NCBI GenBank assembly: GCA_016704655.1 | Contig: JADIZR010000003.1 | Location: 124,001-188,000, forward strand | Direction: 5' to 3' | DNA length: 64,000 nt | From: Pseudomonadota bacterium | GTDB taxonomy: Bacteria; Pseudomonadota; Gammaproteobacteria; Steroidobacterales; Steroidobacteraceae | Shown here: positions 15,455 through 25,140 of the stretch, in pieces | Layout: each line of letters opens with the position of its first letter | Position numbering within the stretch: position 1 is the stretch's first letter | The notes under the pieces: model-generated | The model's input: only the letters and a program-made list of their open reading frames with translations | Database searches by the model: none | What the model was told of the DNA's origin: nothing | Made by a program: the position numbers and the translations under genes

Positions 15455-16798
15455 ATGCTGACCCGGGGACCCCGCTCGACCGCTCTGCAACTCGCCTGGC
15501 TGGTGCTGTGGTTGGCCTGGTTGCCAGCGTGGGCGAGCTCCGCGCGCGTCACCGACGTCCGGTTGTGGTCCGGTCCCGAAGGCACGCGACTCGTCATCGA
15601 ATTGTCTGCGCCCGTCGAGTACGACGTCTTTGCGCTCGACGAACCCGACCGTATCGTCGTCGATCTCGCCAACACGATACTGCCTGCGAGCGAGTCGCTG
15701 CCGCCGGGACAGGGCCCGGTGAAGGCGTTGCGTTCGGGTCCGCAGCAAGGGCAGGGCTTGCGTTTCGTCCTCGACGTGACCGGGGCGCTGAAGCCGCGCA
15801 GCTTCGTGGTCGGTCCTGACGGCAGCGCCGGGCATCGCCTGGTCGTCGAACTGCCCGGCTCGCCAGTGGTGGTCGCTGCGCCGATGAATGCTGCTCGCAC
15901 TTCGCCTGCGGGCAACGAAGTGCTCGCCATGGTCGCCGACACATCGCGCGCAGTGGCTGCGCCCGCGGTGCCGAAGGTTACCGAGCCGACTCCGTTGCCG
16001 ACGAAGGTGGCGAGTCCCGCCGTCAAGGGCCGCGACCTGGTCATCGCCATCGACGCGGGTCACGGCGGACAGGATCCTGGCGCGATCGGCCGTGGCGGTA
16101 CTCGCGAGAAAGACGTCACGCTCGCGATCGCGCGCAAGCTCGCGGCGGAAATCAATGCGGAGGATGGCATGAAAGCCGTCCTGATCCGGGAAGGCGACTA
16201 CTTCATCACCCTGGGTGGCCGCACGCGCAAGGCACGCCAGCTCGGCGCCGACATGTTCGTCTCGATTCACGCGGATTCCGTGCAGAACCGTGCCGTGAGC
16301 GGTTCGTCGGTCTACGTGTTGTCGCTGCGTGGCGCCAGCGACGAGGCGGCGAAGTGGCTGGCGGATACCGAAAACGCAGCCGACCTGAAGGGCGGCGTCT
16401 CGCTCGACGAGAGCGACGACGTGCTGGCGTCGGTGCTGCTCGACGTCACGCAGAAGGAATCGATCAGCGACAGCGTCGAAGCGGCCGACAGCGTCCTGAC
16501 TGCGCTGCGTGGCGTGGGCAATACGCATGGCACGCCGCGTGTCCGGCACGCGGGTTTCATCGTGCTGAAGTCGCCGGACATTCCGTCGATGCTGGTCGAG
16601 ACGGCTTTTATTTCCAACGCGGCAGACGAGCGTCGCTTGCGTGATGCTAATCACCAGGCGCGGATTGCCGCGGCGGTGCGGACGGGCGTGCGCAACTACT
16701 GGTACGACAACCCGCCGCCCGGCTCGAAACTCGCTGCCATCGTGGCAGCGCAGCGGGGCGGGATGGCGGACGCCGGCAAGGCTGTCGCAGGACGCTGA
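15455..16798 (+). CDS. N-acetylmuramoyl-L-alanine amidase (AmiB/AmiC type)
   Basis: A periplasmic zinc amidase that cuts the peptide from peptidoglycan glycan strands during cell separation. A signal peptide (about residues 1-28, LAWLVLWLAWLPAWASS) is followed by an AMIN domain (about 30-135) and a linker. The Amidase_3 domain (about 190-425) has zinc-ligand regions IAIDAGHGGQDPGAIG and SIHADS and the catalytic VETAFISN. No LysM domain is present. At 447 residues it is normal for AmiC. The position between tsaE and mutL matches amiB of Escherichia coli. Confidence 0.94.
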   Translation: MLTRGPRSTALQLAWLVLWLAWLPAWASSARVTDVRLWSGPEGTRLVIELSAPVEYDVFALDEPDRIVVDLANTILPASESLPPGQGPVKALRSGPQQGQGLRFVLDVTGALKPRSFVVGPDGSAGHRLVVELPGSPVVVAAPMNAARTSPAGNEVLAMVADTSRAVAAPAVPKVTEPTPLPTKVASPAVKGRDLVIAIDAGHGGQDPGAIGRGGTREKDVTLAIARKLAAEINAEDGMKAVLIREGDYFITLGGRTRKARQLGADMFVSIHADSVQNRAVSGSSVYVLSLRGASDEAAKWLADTENAADLKGGVSLDESDDVLASVLLDVTQKESISDSVEAADSVLTALRGVGNTHGTPRVRHAGFIVLKSPDIPSMLVETAFISNAADERRLRDANHQARIAAAVRTGVRNYWYDNPPPGSKLAAIVAAQRGGMADAGKAVAGR

Positions 16799-16841
16799 AT
16801 CCCTGAGCTTTGCTATGCTCGCGCACCCGGCGTGAGCCGCC

Positions 16842-18640
16842 ATGACTCCGTTGTCCGCCATGACGATCCGGGTCCTGCCCGAGCAACTCGTTCACCAGAT
16901 CGCTGCCGGCGAGGTGGTCGAGCGCCCGGCCTCCGTGATCAAGGAACTGGTCGAGAACAGCCTCGACGCGGGTGCACTGGCGATCGACATCGAGGTCGAG
17001 AAGGGCGGCGCTGAACTGTGTCGTGTGCGGGACGACGGTATGGGTATCGCTGCGGACGAGTTGCTGCTGGCACTCGCCCGCCATGCCACCAGCAAGATCG
17101 GCAGCATCGACGATCTCGAGGCGGTGCGCACGCTGGGCTTTCGCGGCGAGGCCTTGCCGAGCATTGCGTCCGTTGCGCGCATGCGGATGATCTCGCGCCC
17201 GCGCGCAGCCGAAACGGCGCACATGGTCGCTGCAGTCGACGGCGCCCTGACGGGACCGGCGCCGCACCCGCATCCACCGGGCACGACGGTCGAGGTTCGC
17301 GACCTGTTCTTCAACGTGCCCGCGCGGCGCAAGTTCCTGCGCTCCGAGCGCACGGAGCTGGCGCAGATCGAGCGGCTCGTCGAGCGGCTCGCGCTGAGTC
17401 GTTTCGACGTGGGATTCCGGCTCTCGTCGTCGCGCAAGGTACTCGCCGATCATCCGCCGGCCCGCGACGAGCGCGCGCGTGACGCGCGAGTAGCAGCGAT
17501 GCTTGGCGATGACTTCATCGCCAACGCGATGAAACTCGATTACGAAGGGTCAGGTCTGCGGCTGCACGGCTGGTTCTGCCTGCCGACGTATGCACGCAGC
17601 CAGGCCGACCAGCAGTACTTCTTTCTCAACGGCCGGCCGCTGCGCGACAAGCTCATCGCGAGCGCGGTGCGGCTCGCGTATCGCGACGTCCTGTTCCATG
17701 GCCGCCATCCCGCGTACGTGCTGTTCCTCGAGATGGATCCCCCACGCGTCGACGTGAACGCGCACCCGCAGAAACTCGAGGTGCGATTCCGCGAGCCGGG
17801 CCTGATCCACGATTTCCTGTTTCGCACGCTCGAGCGCGCGCTGGCCGAAACGCGACCGACCCAGTCTGCCGCCGCTGCGATTCCCGCCGCACGTGCCGAC
17901 TGGTCGCTGGCGCGCAGCGGCTTTCCGACTAACCCCTATCCCCTATCCCCTGACCCCTCTTCGGCGGCGGGGCAGCAGGTCTCCGCGACGGACCTGCCAT
18001 GCTCGCGTTGACGGGGGTGCGCGAGGTCGCAGCAGCGGACGCCGCCGCACCCGCCGCCGAACATCCTCTGGGCTACGCCATCGCGCAGTTGCACGGCGTC
18101 TACATCCTCGCGCAGGCGCAAGGCGGCCTCGTCCTGGTCGACATGCATGCCGCGCACGAGCGCACCACGTACGAGCGGCTGAAGGCCTCGATGCACTCCG
18201 ACCGCTTGCCCGCGCAGCCGCTGCTGTTGCCGATCGCGGTCCAGGTGTCGGTCGCCGACGCGGATGAGGCGGAATCGCAGGCCGGGTTGTTCGCAAGCGT
18301 TGGCCTCGACATCGATCGCAGCGGGCCTGCGTGCGTGCTGGTGCGATCGACGCCGGCATTGCTGCCCAACATCGATCCGGCCACCTTGCTCAAGGACATG
18401 ATTGCGGACCTGCGTGAGCAGGGCAGGGCCGCGACGACGGCGGCATTCGACCGGGCGCTTGGCACCATGGCGTGTCACCAGGCTGTCCGCGCCAACCGCC
18501 GGCTGACCGTGCCCGAGATGAATGCGCTGCTCCGGGAAATGGAGCAGACCGTACGCAGTGATCAGTGCGTGCACGGGCGTCCCACCTGGTCGTTCGTCAG
18601 CATGGACGACCTCGACCGGCTGTTCCTGCGCGGCAGGTGA
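16842..18640 (+). CDS. mutL: DNA mismatch repair protein MutL (one apparent frameshift)
   Basis: MutL couples MutS mismatch recognition to strand removal. The GHKL ATPase head is intact: ELVENSLDAGA, DDGMGI and TLGFRGEALPSIAS, then FFLNGRPLRDKLI. The C-terminal part carries DMHAAHERTTYE, the DQHA(X)2E(X)4E endonuclease motif with Gln replaced by Met, together with ACHQAVRAN and CVHGRPTW, so it is probably a nicking MutL. The reading frame shifts by one missing base between about 17966 and 18000, in the unconserved linker. The linker also contains the short tandem repeat CTATCCC at 17930-17958. Start 16842 or 16860; the latter (MTIRVLPEQL) fits relatives best. Confidence 0.92.
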
Positions 18641-19611
18641 ATACTCCCGCCAATGCCACCGACGAAGCCCCCGACGCCGTCGGTCTCATGGGGCCGACGT
18701 GCACGGGCAAGACCGCTCTCGCTTTGCAGCTGGCCCGGCGCTTTCCGCTGGAGATCGTCAGCGTGGATTCGGCGCTGGTCTACCGCGGCATGGACATCGG
18801 CACGTCGAAGCCGTCGGCGGCCGAGCGCGCGGCCGTGCCGCATCACCTCATCGACATCTGCGATCCGTCGGATCCGTATTCCGCTGGACGATTCCTGCGC
18901 GACGCCCTGCAGTGCATCGCTGAAATTCGCGCCCGCGGCCGGGTACCCCTGCTGGTTGGCGGCACGATGCTGTACTACCGCGCGCTGACCCACGGGCTCG
19001 CGCCCTTGCCCGCAGCCGACCCGCAGGTGCGCGCCGCCCTGGACCTGGTCGCGCAAGCGACTGGCTGGCCCGCCATGCATGCCGAACTCGCCGAGCGCGA
19101 CCCGGTCGCGGCGAGCCGGATTCAACCGGCGGATGCCCAGCGGATCCAGCGGGCGCTCGAAGTCCTGCAGCTCACCGGCGAGCGTCTGTCAGACCTGCAG
19201 CAGCAGTCTGAGCCCCCGGCGGTCCGCCTCGCGCGGTTCGCCCTGATGCCCGTGTCGCGGCCGGAGCTGTACGTCCGGATCAATGAGCGGTTCGACCAGA
19301 TGGTCGCGGCCGGGCTGGTGGACGAGGTCAGGGCGCTGCAGGCCCGGGGCGACCTGGACCCGGACCTGCCCAGCCTGCGGGCCGTCGGCTACCGCCAGAT
19401 CTGGCAGTATCTCGCTGGCGAGTGCGGCCTGGAGGAGGCCGTGGCGGCCGCCCGGCAGGCGACCCGCAATCTGGCCAAGCGCCAGCTGACGTGGCTCCGT
19501 GGCGATCCGGCCATTACCTGGTTGCCGTCCCTTGCAGAACGGGATCTCGTCCCGATATACGACGCTGTGTCCAGCGCGGCCGGAAAAATTGGCGCGAAAC
19601 CCCTGTGCTAG
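18637..19611 (+). CDS. miaA: tRNA dimethylallyltransferase
   Basis: MiaA prenylates adenosine 37 of tRNAs that read UNN codons. P-loop MGPTCTGKTALALQLA (about residues 18-33), SVDSALVYRGMDIGTSKP with the catalytic Asp, VGGTMLYYRALTHGLAPLP, and the tRNA-binding QRIQRALEVLQLTG and RAVGYRQIWQYL are all present. It has 324 residues. The GTG start overlaps the mutL stop (GTGA), so the two are translationally coupled, and hfq follows as in other gammaproteobacteria. Confidence 0.95.
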   Translation: MNTPANATDEAPDAVGLMGPTCTGKTALALQLARRFPLEIVSVDSALVYRGMDIGTSKPSAAERAAVPHHLIDICDPSDPYSAGRFLRDALQCIAEIRARGRVPLLVGGTMLYYRALTHGLAPLPAADPQVRAALDLVAQATGWPAMHAELAERDPVAASRIQPADAQRIQRALEVLQLTGERLSDLQQQSEPPAVRLARFALMPVSRPELYVRINERFDQMVAAGLVDEVRALQARGDLDPDLPSLRAVGYRQIWQYLAGECGLEEAVAAARQATRNLAKRQLTWLRGDPAITWLPSLAERDLVPIYDAVSSAAGKIGAKPLC

Positions 19612-19716
19612 ACTGGCCCCGTTCTTGCTGGGAGCCTGGGGCATCCAGGCGGGCCGTTTCACGGAAGAAGCTGTGCAGGAACGAACGGCACCAGAGAAAA
19701 TAAGGAGACAATAACA

Positions 19717-19977
19717 ATGGCCAAGGGCCAGTCCCTGCAGGATCCTTTCTTGAATGCTCTGCGCAAAGAGCGCATCCCTGTTTCCATCTATCTGGTCAAC
19801 GGCATCAAGCTGCAGGGCCAGATCGATTCGTTCGACCAGTTCGTGGTCCTGCTGCGCAACAGCGTGAGCCAGATGGTCTACAAGCACGCAATCTCGACGA
19901 TCGTGCCGGCCCGCAACGTGCGCCTGCCGGCGGGCGATGACGACCTGCCGCCGCTCGAGGACGCCCCCGCGGGCTGA
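19717..19977 (+). CDS. hfq: RNA chaperone Hfq
   Basis: Hfq is the hexameric Sm-like protein that pairs small RNAs with mRNAs. Sm1 (QDPFLNALRKERIPVSIYLVNGIKL) and Sm2 (YKHAISTIVP) are intact, with a short acidic tail; length 86 residues. A strong ribosome site (AAGGAG) lies 11 bases before the ATG. hflX starts 26 bases downstream, the usual miaA-hfq-hflX-hflK-hflC order. Confidence 0.98.
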   Translation: MAKGQSLQDPFLNALRKERIPVSIYLVNGIKLQGQIDSFDQFVVLLRNSVSQMVYKHAISTIVPARNVRLPAGDDDLPPLEDAPAG

Positions 19978-20003
19978 GCCGGACCAGGCGAGGGCAGGGA
20001 GCA

Positions 20004-21350
20004 TTGTTCGAAAGGCCGGCCAGCGGCGAACGCGCGATCCTGGTCTGTGTGGGGCTCGGTCGAGCCCCTGAACCCGATCGCGTCGAGGAATTCGGCGCGC
20101 TCGCGCGTTCGGCCGGCGCGCAGGTGCTCGACGTGCTGGCGCCCACCCGCAAGTCCGCCGATCCCCGCTTCCTGATCGGGTCCGGCAAGGTCGAGGAACT
20201 GCGCGCGCGCGTCGCAGCGCTCGCCGCCGATCTCGTCGTCATCGACGGCGCGCTGAGTCCCAGCCAGGAACGCAATCTCGAAAAGGAACTGCAGTGCCGC
20301 GTGCTCGACCGCAGCGGCCTGATCCTCGACATCTTTGCGCAACGCGCGCGCACGTTCGAAGGCAAGTTGCAGGTCGAACTGGCGCAGCTGCAGCACATGT
20401 CCACGCGCCTTGTGCGCGGATGGACCCATCTGGAGCGCCAGCGCGGCGGCGGCATCGGCCTGCGCGGCCCCGGCGAAACCCAGCTCGAAACCGACCGCCG
20501 CCTGATCGGCAAGCGCATCAAGACCCTCAACGATCGCATCGAGAAAGTGCTGCAGCAGCGTGAAACCACGCGGCAGGAACGCAAGCGGCAGGAAGTGCCG
20601 ACGATCGCGCTGGTCGGTTACACCAACGCCGGCAAGTCGACCCTGTTCAATCGCCTCACGCGCTCCGACGCGTATGCAGCCGACCAGTTGTTCGCCACGC
20701 TCGATCCGACGGTGCGCCGCCTGCACCTGGCGCCGGGCCTCGAGACGGCGCTCGCCGATACCGTCGGATTCGTGCGCGACCTGCCGCACGAACTGGTCGC
20801 CGCATTCCGCTCGACGCTGCAGGAAGCCCGCGAAGCCGACCTGCTGCTGCACGTCATCGATGCGTCCGATCCCGAACGCAACGACCGCATCGCGCAGGTC
20901 GACGAAGTGCTCGAGTCGATCGGCGCGCAGGGCGTGCGGCAGATCGCGGTGTACAACAAGATCGACCGCACGGGCGAACCGCCGCGGTCGGAAACCGGCG
21001 CAGACGGTCGTATCGACCGGGTCTGGCTGTCGGCGCACAGTGGCCTGGGACTCGACCTGCTGCTGCAAGCGCTGCATCAAGCGCTCGGCGCCGACCTCTG
21101 CCGGTGTACCCTGCGCATCCCGCCGCGGGCCGGGCGCGCCAGGGCCCGACTCTTCGCGGCGGGAGCGGTCATTTCGCACAAGACGCTGGCGGACGGCGTC
21201 GTCGAGGTCGAGATCAGCCTCCGCCGGCAGGACCTCGAACGCATCTGCCGTGACGACGGGATCGAGCTGCCGACGGCAAACGCACCTTGTGCCGACGAGG
21301 GGCGGTTTCTACAATCCAACGAATCTTCGGCGACCCGGGGTGCGGCATGA
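20004..21350 (+). CDS. hflX: Ribosome-associated GTPase HflX
   Basis: HflX splits stalled ribosomes under stress. An N-terminal nucleotide-binding HflX domain (about residues 10-160, with RFLIGSGKVEELR) leads to GIGLRGPGETQLETDRR, a coiled coil, and the G domain: G1 GYTNAGKSTL, G2/G3 FATLDPTVRRL and DTVGFVRDLPH, G4 YNKID. The C-terminal domain ends near 448. The start is TTG at 20004, preceded by GGGAG. It lies in the hfq operon. Confidence 0.96.
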   Translation: MFERPASGERAILVCVGLGRAPEPDRVEEFGALARSAGAQVLDVLAPTRKSADPRFLIGSGKVEELRARVAALAADLVVIDGALSPSQERNLEKELQCRVLDRSGLILDIFAQRARTFEGKLQVELAQLQHMSTRLVRGWTHLERQRGGGIGLRGPGETQLETDRRLIGKRIKTLNDRIEKVLQQRETTRQERKRQEVPTIALVGYTNAGKSTLFNRLTRSDAYAADQLFATLDPTVRRLHLAPGLETALADTVGFVRDLPHELVAAFRSTLQEAREADLLLHVIDASDPERNDRIAQVDEVLESIGAQGVRQIAVYNKIDRTGEPPRSETGADGRIDRVWLSAHSGLGLDLLLQALHQALGADLCRCTLRIPPRAGRARARLFAAGAVISHKTLADGVVEVEISLRRQDLERICRDDGIELPTANAPCADEGRFLQSNESSATRGAA

Positions 21351-21427
21351 CGGCCGACACCCGCAAGCAGCGCCTGGGATTCGCCTTTAGACCCCTGAAC
21401 AACCCAGCATCCGGAGCACTCCCACCC

Positions 21428-22606
21428 ATGGCCTGGAACGACCCGGGCAAGAATCGCAATCCCTGGGGCAACCGCCCCGACAAGGGAGCGGCCGATCTCG
21501 ACGAGGCCCTGCGCAACTTGCAACGCAAACTTTCCCAGATGTTCGGGGGCAAAGGTGGTGGTGACGACGGCGGCCGTGAAGACGGCGGCGGCGCCTTCGG
21601 CGGTGGCGGCAATGCCATGCGCGGTTTCGGCTTCAGCACGGTCGCGCTGGTGCTGGTCGGTGTCTGGGCGCTGACCGGCTTCTACGTGGTCGACGCCGCC
21701 GAACGTGGCGTGGTCACGCGTTTCGGCCGGTTCGTCGCAGCGACTGAACCTGGCCTGCGCTGGCACATTCCGTGGCCCGTCGAGGCGCGTCAGATCATCA
21801 ACGTCGAGACTGTAGAAGGCGTGACCGACCAGACGCGCATGCTGACGTCGGATGAGAACCTCGTCGACATCAACATCGCCGTGCAGTACCGGCGTGCCGA
21901 GCCGGTGGCGTTCGCGTTCAACGTGCGCGATCCGGAACAGACGCTGAAGGAAGTCGCCGAAAGCGCCATCCGCGAGATCGTCGGTCGCAGCCAGCTCGAC
22001 TTCGTGCTGGAGCAGGGCCGTCAGGAAATCACGGCCAGGACCAAGGAACTGATCCAGCGCACGCTCGATGCGTACAAGACCGGCATCGAAGTGACGACGG
22101 TCAACCTGCAGGGCGTCAGCGTGCCGGAGCAGGTCCAGAGTTCGCAGCGCGACGCCATCAAGGCACGCGAAGACCGCGAACGCCTCGCCCTGGAGGCGCA
22201 GGCCTACGCCAACGACATCCTGCCGAAAGCCAAAGGCTCGGCAGCACGCCAATCCGAGGACGCAGCGGCCTATAAGGCACGCATCGTCGCCGACGCCGAA
22301 GGTGAAGCGCAGCGCTTCTCGCAGCTCCTGGCGAGCTATCTGCGCGCGCCCGGCGTCACGCGTCAACGCCTGTACTTCGAGACCCTGGAAGTGGTCCTGG
22401 GCAACACCAACAAGGTGCTGGTCGACACCAAAGGCACGGGCAACATGATCTACCTGCCGCTCGACAAGCTCACCGAGGGCCGCACCCGCACGCTGACGCT
22501 CGACGAGCAGCGCCAGGTGCCTGACACCGTCCAGCCTCGGGCTGAAACTGAAGCCGCACCGATCGAAGTTGTGCCCGAGGCGAGCCGCGAGCGGGGGTCA
22601 CGCTGA
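21428..22606 (+). CDS. hflK: FtsH protease modulator HflK
   Basis: HflK with HflC forms a large membrane cage around the FtsH protease. A Gly-rich, soluble N-terminus of about 65 residues (including GGKGGGDDGGREDGGG) precedes one transmembrane helix (VALVLVGVWALTGFYVV) and the SPFH domain (FGRFVAATEPGLRWHIPWP). It has 392 residues. The ATG at 21428 was chosen because CGGAG lies upstream and MAWNDPGKNRNPWG is the family start. Its TGA shares a base with the hflC ATG. Confidence 0.96.
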   Translation: MAWNDPGKNRNPWGNRPDKGAADLDEALRNLQRKLSQMFGGKGGGDDGGREDGGGAFGGGGNAMRGFGFSTVALVLVGVWALTGFYVVDAAERGVVTRFGRFVAATEPGLRWHIPWPVEARQIINVETVEGVTDQTRMLTSDENLVDINIAVQYRRAEPVAFAFNVRDPEQTLKEVAESAIREIVGRSQLDFVLEQGRQEITARTKELIQRTLDAYKTGIEVTTVNLQGVSVPEQVQSSQRDAIKAREDRERLALEAQAYANDILPKAKGSAARQSEDAAAYKARIVADAEGEAQRFSQLLASYLRAPGVTRQRLYFETLEVVLGNTNKVLVDTKGTGNMIYLPLDKLTEGRTRTLTLDEQRQVPDTVQPRAETEAAPIEVVPEASRERGSR

Positions 22607-23475
22607 TGCCAAACCGTGGTTACCTGCCGTTGATCGTGGTTGGCGCCGCCTTGCTGCTGTTCTCGATGGCGGCGTTCACCGTGCGTGAAACCGAGCTTGC
22701 GCTCAAGTTCCGCTTCGGCGAGATCGTGCGCGCCGACTACAAGCCCGGCCTGCATTTCCTGACGCCGTTCGTGAACAACGTGGTCAAGTTCGACCGGCGG
22801 ATCCTCACCGAGGATTACCCAGCCGAACAGTTCCTGACCAGCGAAGGCAAGATCCTGCGCATCAACTTCTTCGTGAAGTGGCGCATCAGCGACGTCTCGC
22901 GCTTCTACACGTCCACCTCGGGTGGCAGCGAGGAAGTCGCGAACCGTCGGCTCGGTGAAATCATCAAGGACGGCATCAAGACCGTCATCGCACGCCGCAC
23001 CATCCAGCAGGTCGTGGCGGCGGACCGCAGCGAGTTCCTCGGCGAAGTGCTCGAGATTGCCGGCAAGAACGTCAGCAACCTCGGCATCGCGCTGGTCGAC
23101 GTGCGCGTGAAGAACATCGAATTGCCGGAAGAGGTCAGCGAGTCGGTGTTCAACCGCATGCGGCAGGACTTCGCACGCCAGGCGGCGCAGCTGCGAGCCG
23201 AAGGTTCCGCGGTGTCGGAACGGACGCGCGCCGAGGCGGATCGACAGCGCACCGAGATCCTGGCCAACGCCTACCGCGAGGCCGAGATCATCAAGGGCCA
23301 GGGCGACGCGGCGGCGGCGGACATCTACGGCAAGGCGTACGGCGCGAACCCCGAGTTCTTCGCGTTCCACCGCTCGATGCAGGCGTACCGCCGGTCGCTG
23401 GGCAAGCAGGGCGACGTGCTCGTGATCGCTCCCGACGGCGAATTCTTTGACTACCTGAAGCAATCCGGGCGCTGA
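22606..23475 (+). CDS. hflC: FtsH protease modulator HflC
   Basis: The partner of HflK: one N-terminal transmembrane helix (LPLIVVGAALLLFSMAAFTV) and an SPFH domain with FRFGEIVRADYKPGLHFLTPF, then the coiled region ending in a DAAAADIYGKAYG type motif. At 289 residues it is complete. The start overlaps the hflK stop (TGATG), so the two subunits are made in step. Confidence 0.96.
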   Translation: MPNRGYLPLIVVGAALLLFSMAAFTVRETELALKFRFGEIVRADYKPGLHFLTPFVNNVVKFDRRILTEDYPAEQFLTSEGKILRINFFVKWRISDVSRFYTSTSGGSEEVANRRLGEIIKDGIKTVIARRTIQQVVAADRSEFLGEVLEIAGKNVSNLGIALVDVRVKNIELPEEVSESVFNRMRQDFARQAAQLRAEGSAVSERTRAEADRQRTEILANAYREAEIIKGQGDAAAADIYGKAYGANPEFFAFHRSMQAYRRSLGKQGDVLVIAPDGEFFDYLKQSGR

Positions 23476-23505
23476 CCGCAGCGCCCGGCAACCCCGCTCG
23501 CGTCG

Positions 23506-23703
23506 ATGAACTGGAACGACCTGTGGGCGGCCTTCGCCCTGTACCTGGTGCTGGAAGGCGTCCTGCCCTTCCTGAATCCGGGCGCCGCCAAGCGCGCCCT
23601 GCTCACGATGTCGCAGCTGGACGACCGCATATTGCGCCGGATCGGCCTGGGCAGCATGATTGCAGGTTGCGTCGTGCTCTTCCTGGTGCGCGGGGGCGGT
23701 TGA
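23506..23703 (+). CDS. DUF2065 small membrane protein
   Basis: Sixty-five residues with two hydrophobic segments (LWAAFALYLVLEGVLPFLNP and SMIAGCVVLFLVR), the pattern of the DUF2065/YjeT family, whose gene sits between hflC and purA in many gammaproteobacteria. Its function is unknown; the location suggests a link to membrane quality control. Confidence 0.88.
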   Translation: MNWNDLWAAFALYLVLEGVLPFLNPGAAKRALLTMSQLDDRILRRIGLGSMIAGCVVLFLVRGGG

Positions 23704-23715
23704 CCGCCCTGCGGG

Positions 23716-23747
23716 CACTAGTCACCAATCAGCAGTCACCAGTCACT
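23716..23747. repeat. Short tandem repeat (AGTCACC type) upstream of purA
   Basis: Three imperfect units of AGTCACCA(A/G) follow each other (TAGTCACCAATCAGCAGTCA and CCAGTCACT) and end 5 bases before the purA start, where a ribosome site would be expected. A related repeat of the ACTAATC type abuts the fba stop at 52835-52860. Confidence 0.65.
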
Positions 23748-23752
23748 TCCAA

Positions 23753-25045
23753 ATGTCCAAGAATCTCGTCGTCATCGGCGCCCAGTGGGGTGACGAAGGC
23801 AAGGGCAAGATCGTGGACCTGCTCACCGAGCGGGTCGGCGCGGTCGCGCGTTTCCAGGGCGGCCACAACGCGGGCCACACCCTCGTCATCGATGGCGCCA
23901 AGACGGTCCTGTCGCTGATTCCCTCCGGCATCCTGCACACGGGCGTGCAGTGCGTGATCGGCAACGGGGTCGTGGTCTCGCTCGAAGCCCTGTTCCGCGA
24001 AGCGGACATGCTCGTCCAGCGCGGCATCCAGGTGTACGACCGCCTCAAGATCAGCCCGAATTGCGCGGTGATCCTGCCCTCGCACATCGCGCTCGACCGC
24101 GCGCGTGAGCGCGCGCAAGGCGTCAACGCGATCGGCACCACCGGTCGCGGCATCGGTCCCGCGTATGAAGACAAGGTTGCGCGCCGTGCCGTGCGGCTTG
24201 CGGATCTCATGCAGCGTGATCGCCTCGCGGCCAGGCTCGGTGAGATCCTCGACTTCCACAACTTCGTGCTGAGTCGCTATTTCAGCGCCGAGACCGTCGA
24301 TTTCCAGCGCACGCTGGACGAGCTCGTGGCCCAGGCCGAGCGCATCGAGCCGCTGCTGGCGGACGTGAGCGTGCTGTTGCGCAACGAGATCAAGCGCGGC
24401 ACGAACCTGATGTTCGAAGGCGCGCAGGGCGCGCTGCTGGACGTCGACGTCGGCACGTACCCGTTCGTCACGTCCTCGAACACCATCGCCGGTGAAGCGG
24501 CTGTCGGCACGGGCCTCGGCCCGCGTGACATCAATGCCGTACTGGGCATCGTGAAGGCCTACACCACGCGCGTGGGCGCGGGGCCGTTCCCGACCGAACT
24601 GTTCGACGAGACGGGCGAGCATCTCTCCCGCGTCGGGCACGAGTTCGGCGCCGTCACGGGCCGTCCGCGCCGCTGCGGCTGGTTCGATGCGGTGGCCATG
24701 CGGCGTGCGGTCATGCACAACAGCCTGTCGAGCCTGGGCGTGACGAAGCTCGACGTCCTCGACGGCCTCGACACGCTGCGCATCTGCACCGGCTACCGGA
24801 TCGACGGCGAAATCCGCGACGAGCCGCCGCTGCTGCCGCACCGTTTCTCGGAATGCGTGCCGGTGTACGAAGAGCACAAGGGCTGGACCGAGCCGACGCA
24901 CGGCGTCACCGAATTCTCGAAGCTGCCGGCCACCGCGCGCAGTTACCTTGCGCGCATGGAAGAACTCGCCGGCGTGCCGATCGACATCGTGTCGACCGGC
25001 CCGGATCGGGCGCAGACGATCGTGTTGCGGCATCCCTACGACTGA
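23753..25045 (+). CDS. purA: Adenylosuccinate synthetase
   Basis: PurA condenses IMP and aspartate using GTP, the first committed step to AMP. The loop GAQWGDEGKGKIVD at residues 9-22, QGGHNAGHTLVIDG, IGTTGRGIGPAYEDKVAR, and the GTPase-like C-terminal region with RPRRCGWFDAVAMR are present; 430 residues. Start ATG 23753 gives the family N-terminus MSKNLVVIGAQ. No clear ribosome site is seen because a short tandem repeat fills that position. A 9-bp repeat array begins at the very next base after the stop. Confidence 0.97.
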   Translation: MSKNLVVIGAQWGDEGKGKIVDLLTERVGAVARFQGGHNAGHTLVIDGAKTVLSLIPSGILHTGVQCVIGNGVVVSLEALFREADMLVQRGIQVYDRLKISPNCAVILPSHIALDRARERAQGVNAIGTTGRGIGPAYEDKVARRAVRLADLMQRDRLAARLGEILDFHNFVLSRYFSAETVDFQRTLDELVAQAERIEPLLADVSVLLRNEIKRGTNLMFEGAQGALLDVDVGTYPFVTSSNTIAGEAAVGTGLGPRDINAVLGIVKAYTTRVGAGPFPTELFDETGEHLSRVGHEFGAVTGRPRRCGWFDAVAMRRAVMHNSLSSLGVTKLDVLDGLDTLRICTGYRIDGEIRDEPPLLPHRFSECVPVYEEHKGWTEPTHGVTEFSKLPATARSYLARMEELAGVPIDIVSTGPDRAQTIVLRHPYD

Positions 25046-25140
25046 GAAGGGCAGGAAGGGCGGGAAGGGCAGGAAGGGCAGGAAGGGCAGGAAGGGCAGG
25101 AAGGGCAGGAAGGGCAGGAAGGGCAGGAAGGGCAGGAAGG
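25046..25140. repeat. G-rich tandem array (GGCAGGAAG)n after purA
   Basis: About ten nearly perfect copies of GGCAGGAAG start directly after the purA stop codon. A C-rich array of the complementary unit follows at 25272-25325, so the transcript could form a long hairpin enclosing about 130 bases. Confidence 0.9.

Noticed and set aside
19590..19617. TTGGCG...TAGACT upstream of hfq as a promoter
   Set aside because: The spacing is only 14 bases and the sigma-54 spacing also fails; evidence is too weak to annotate.
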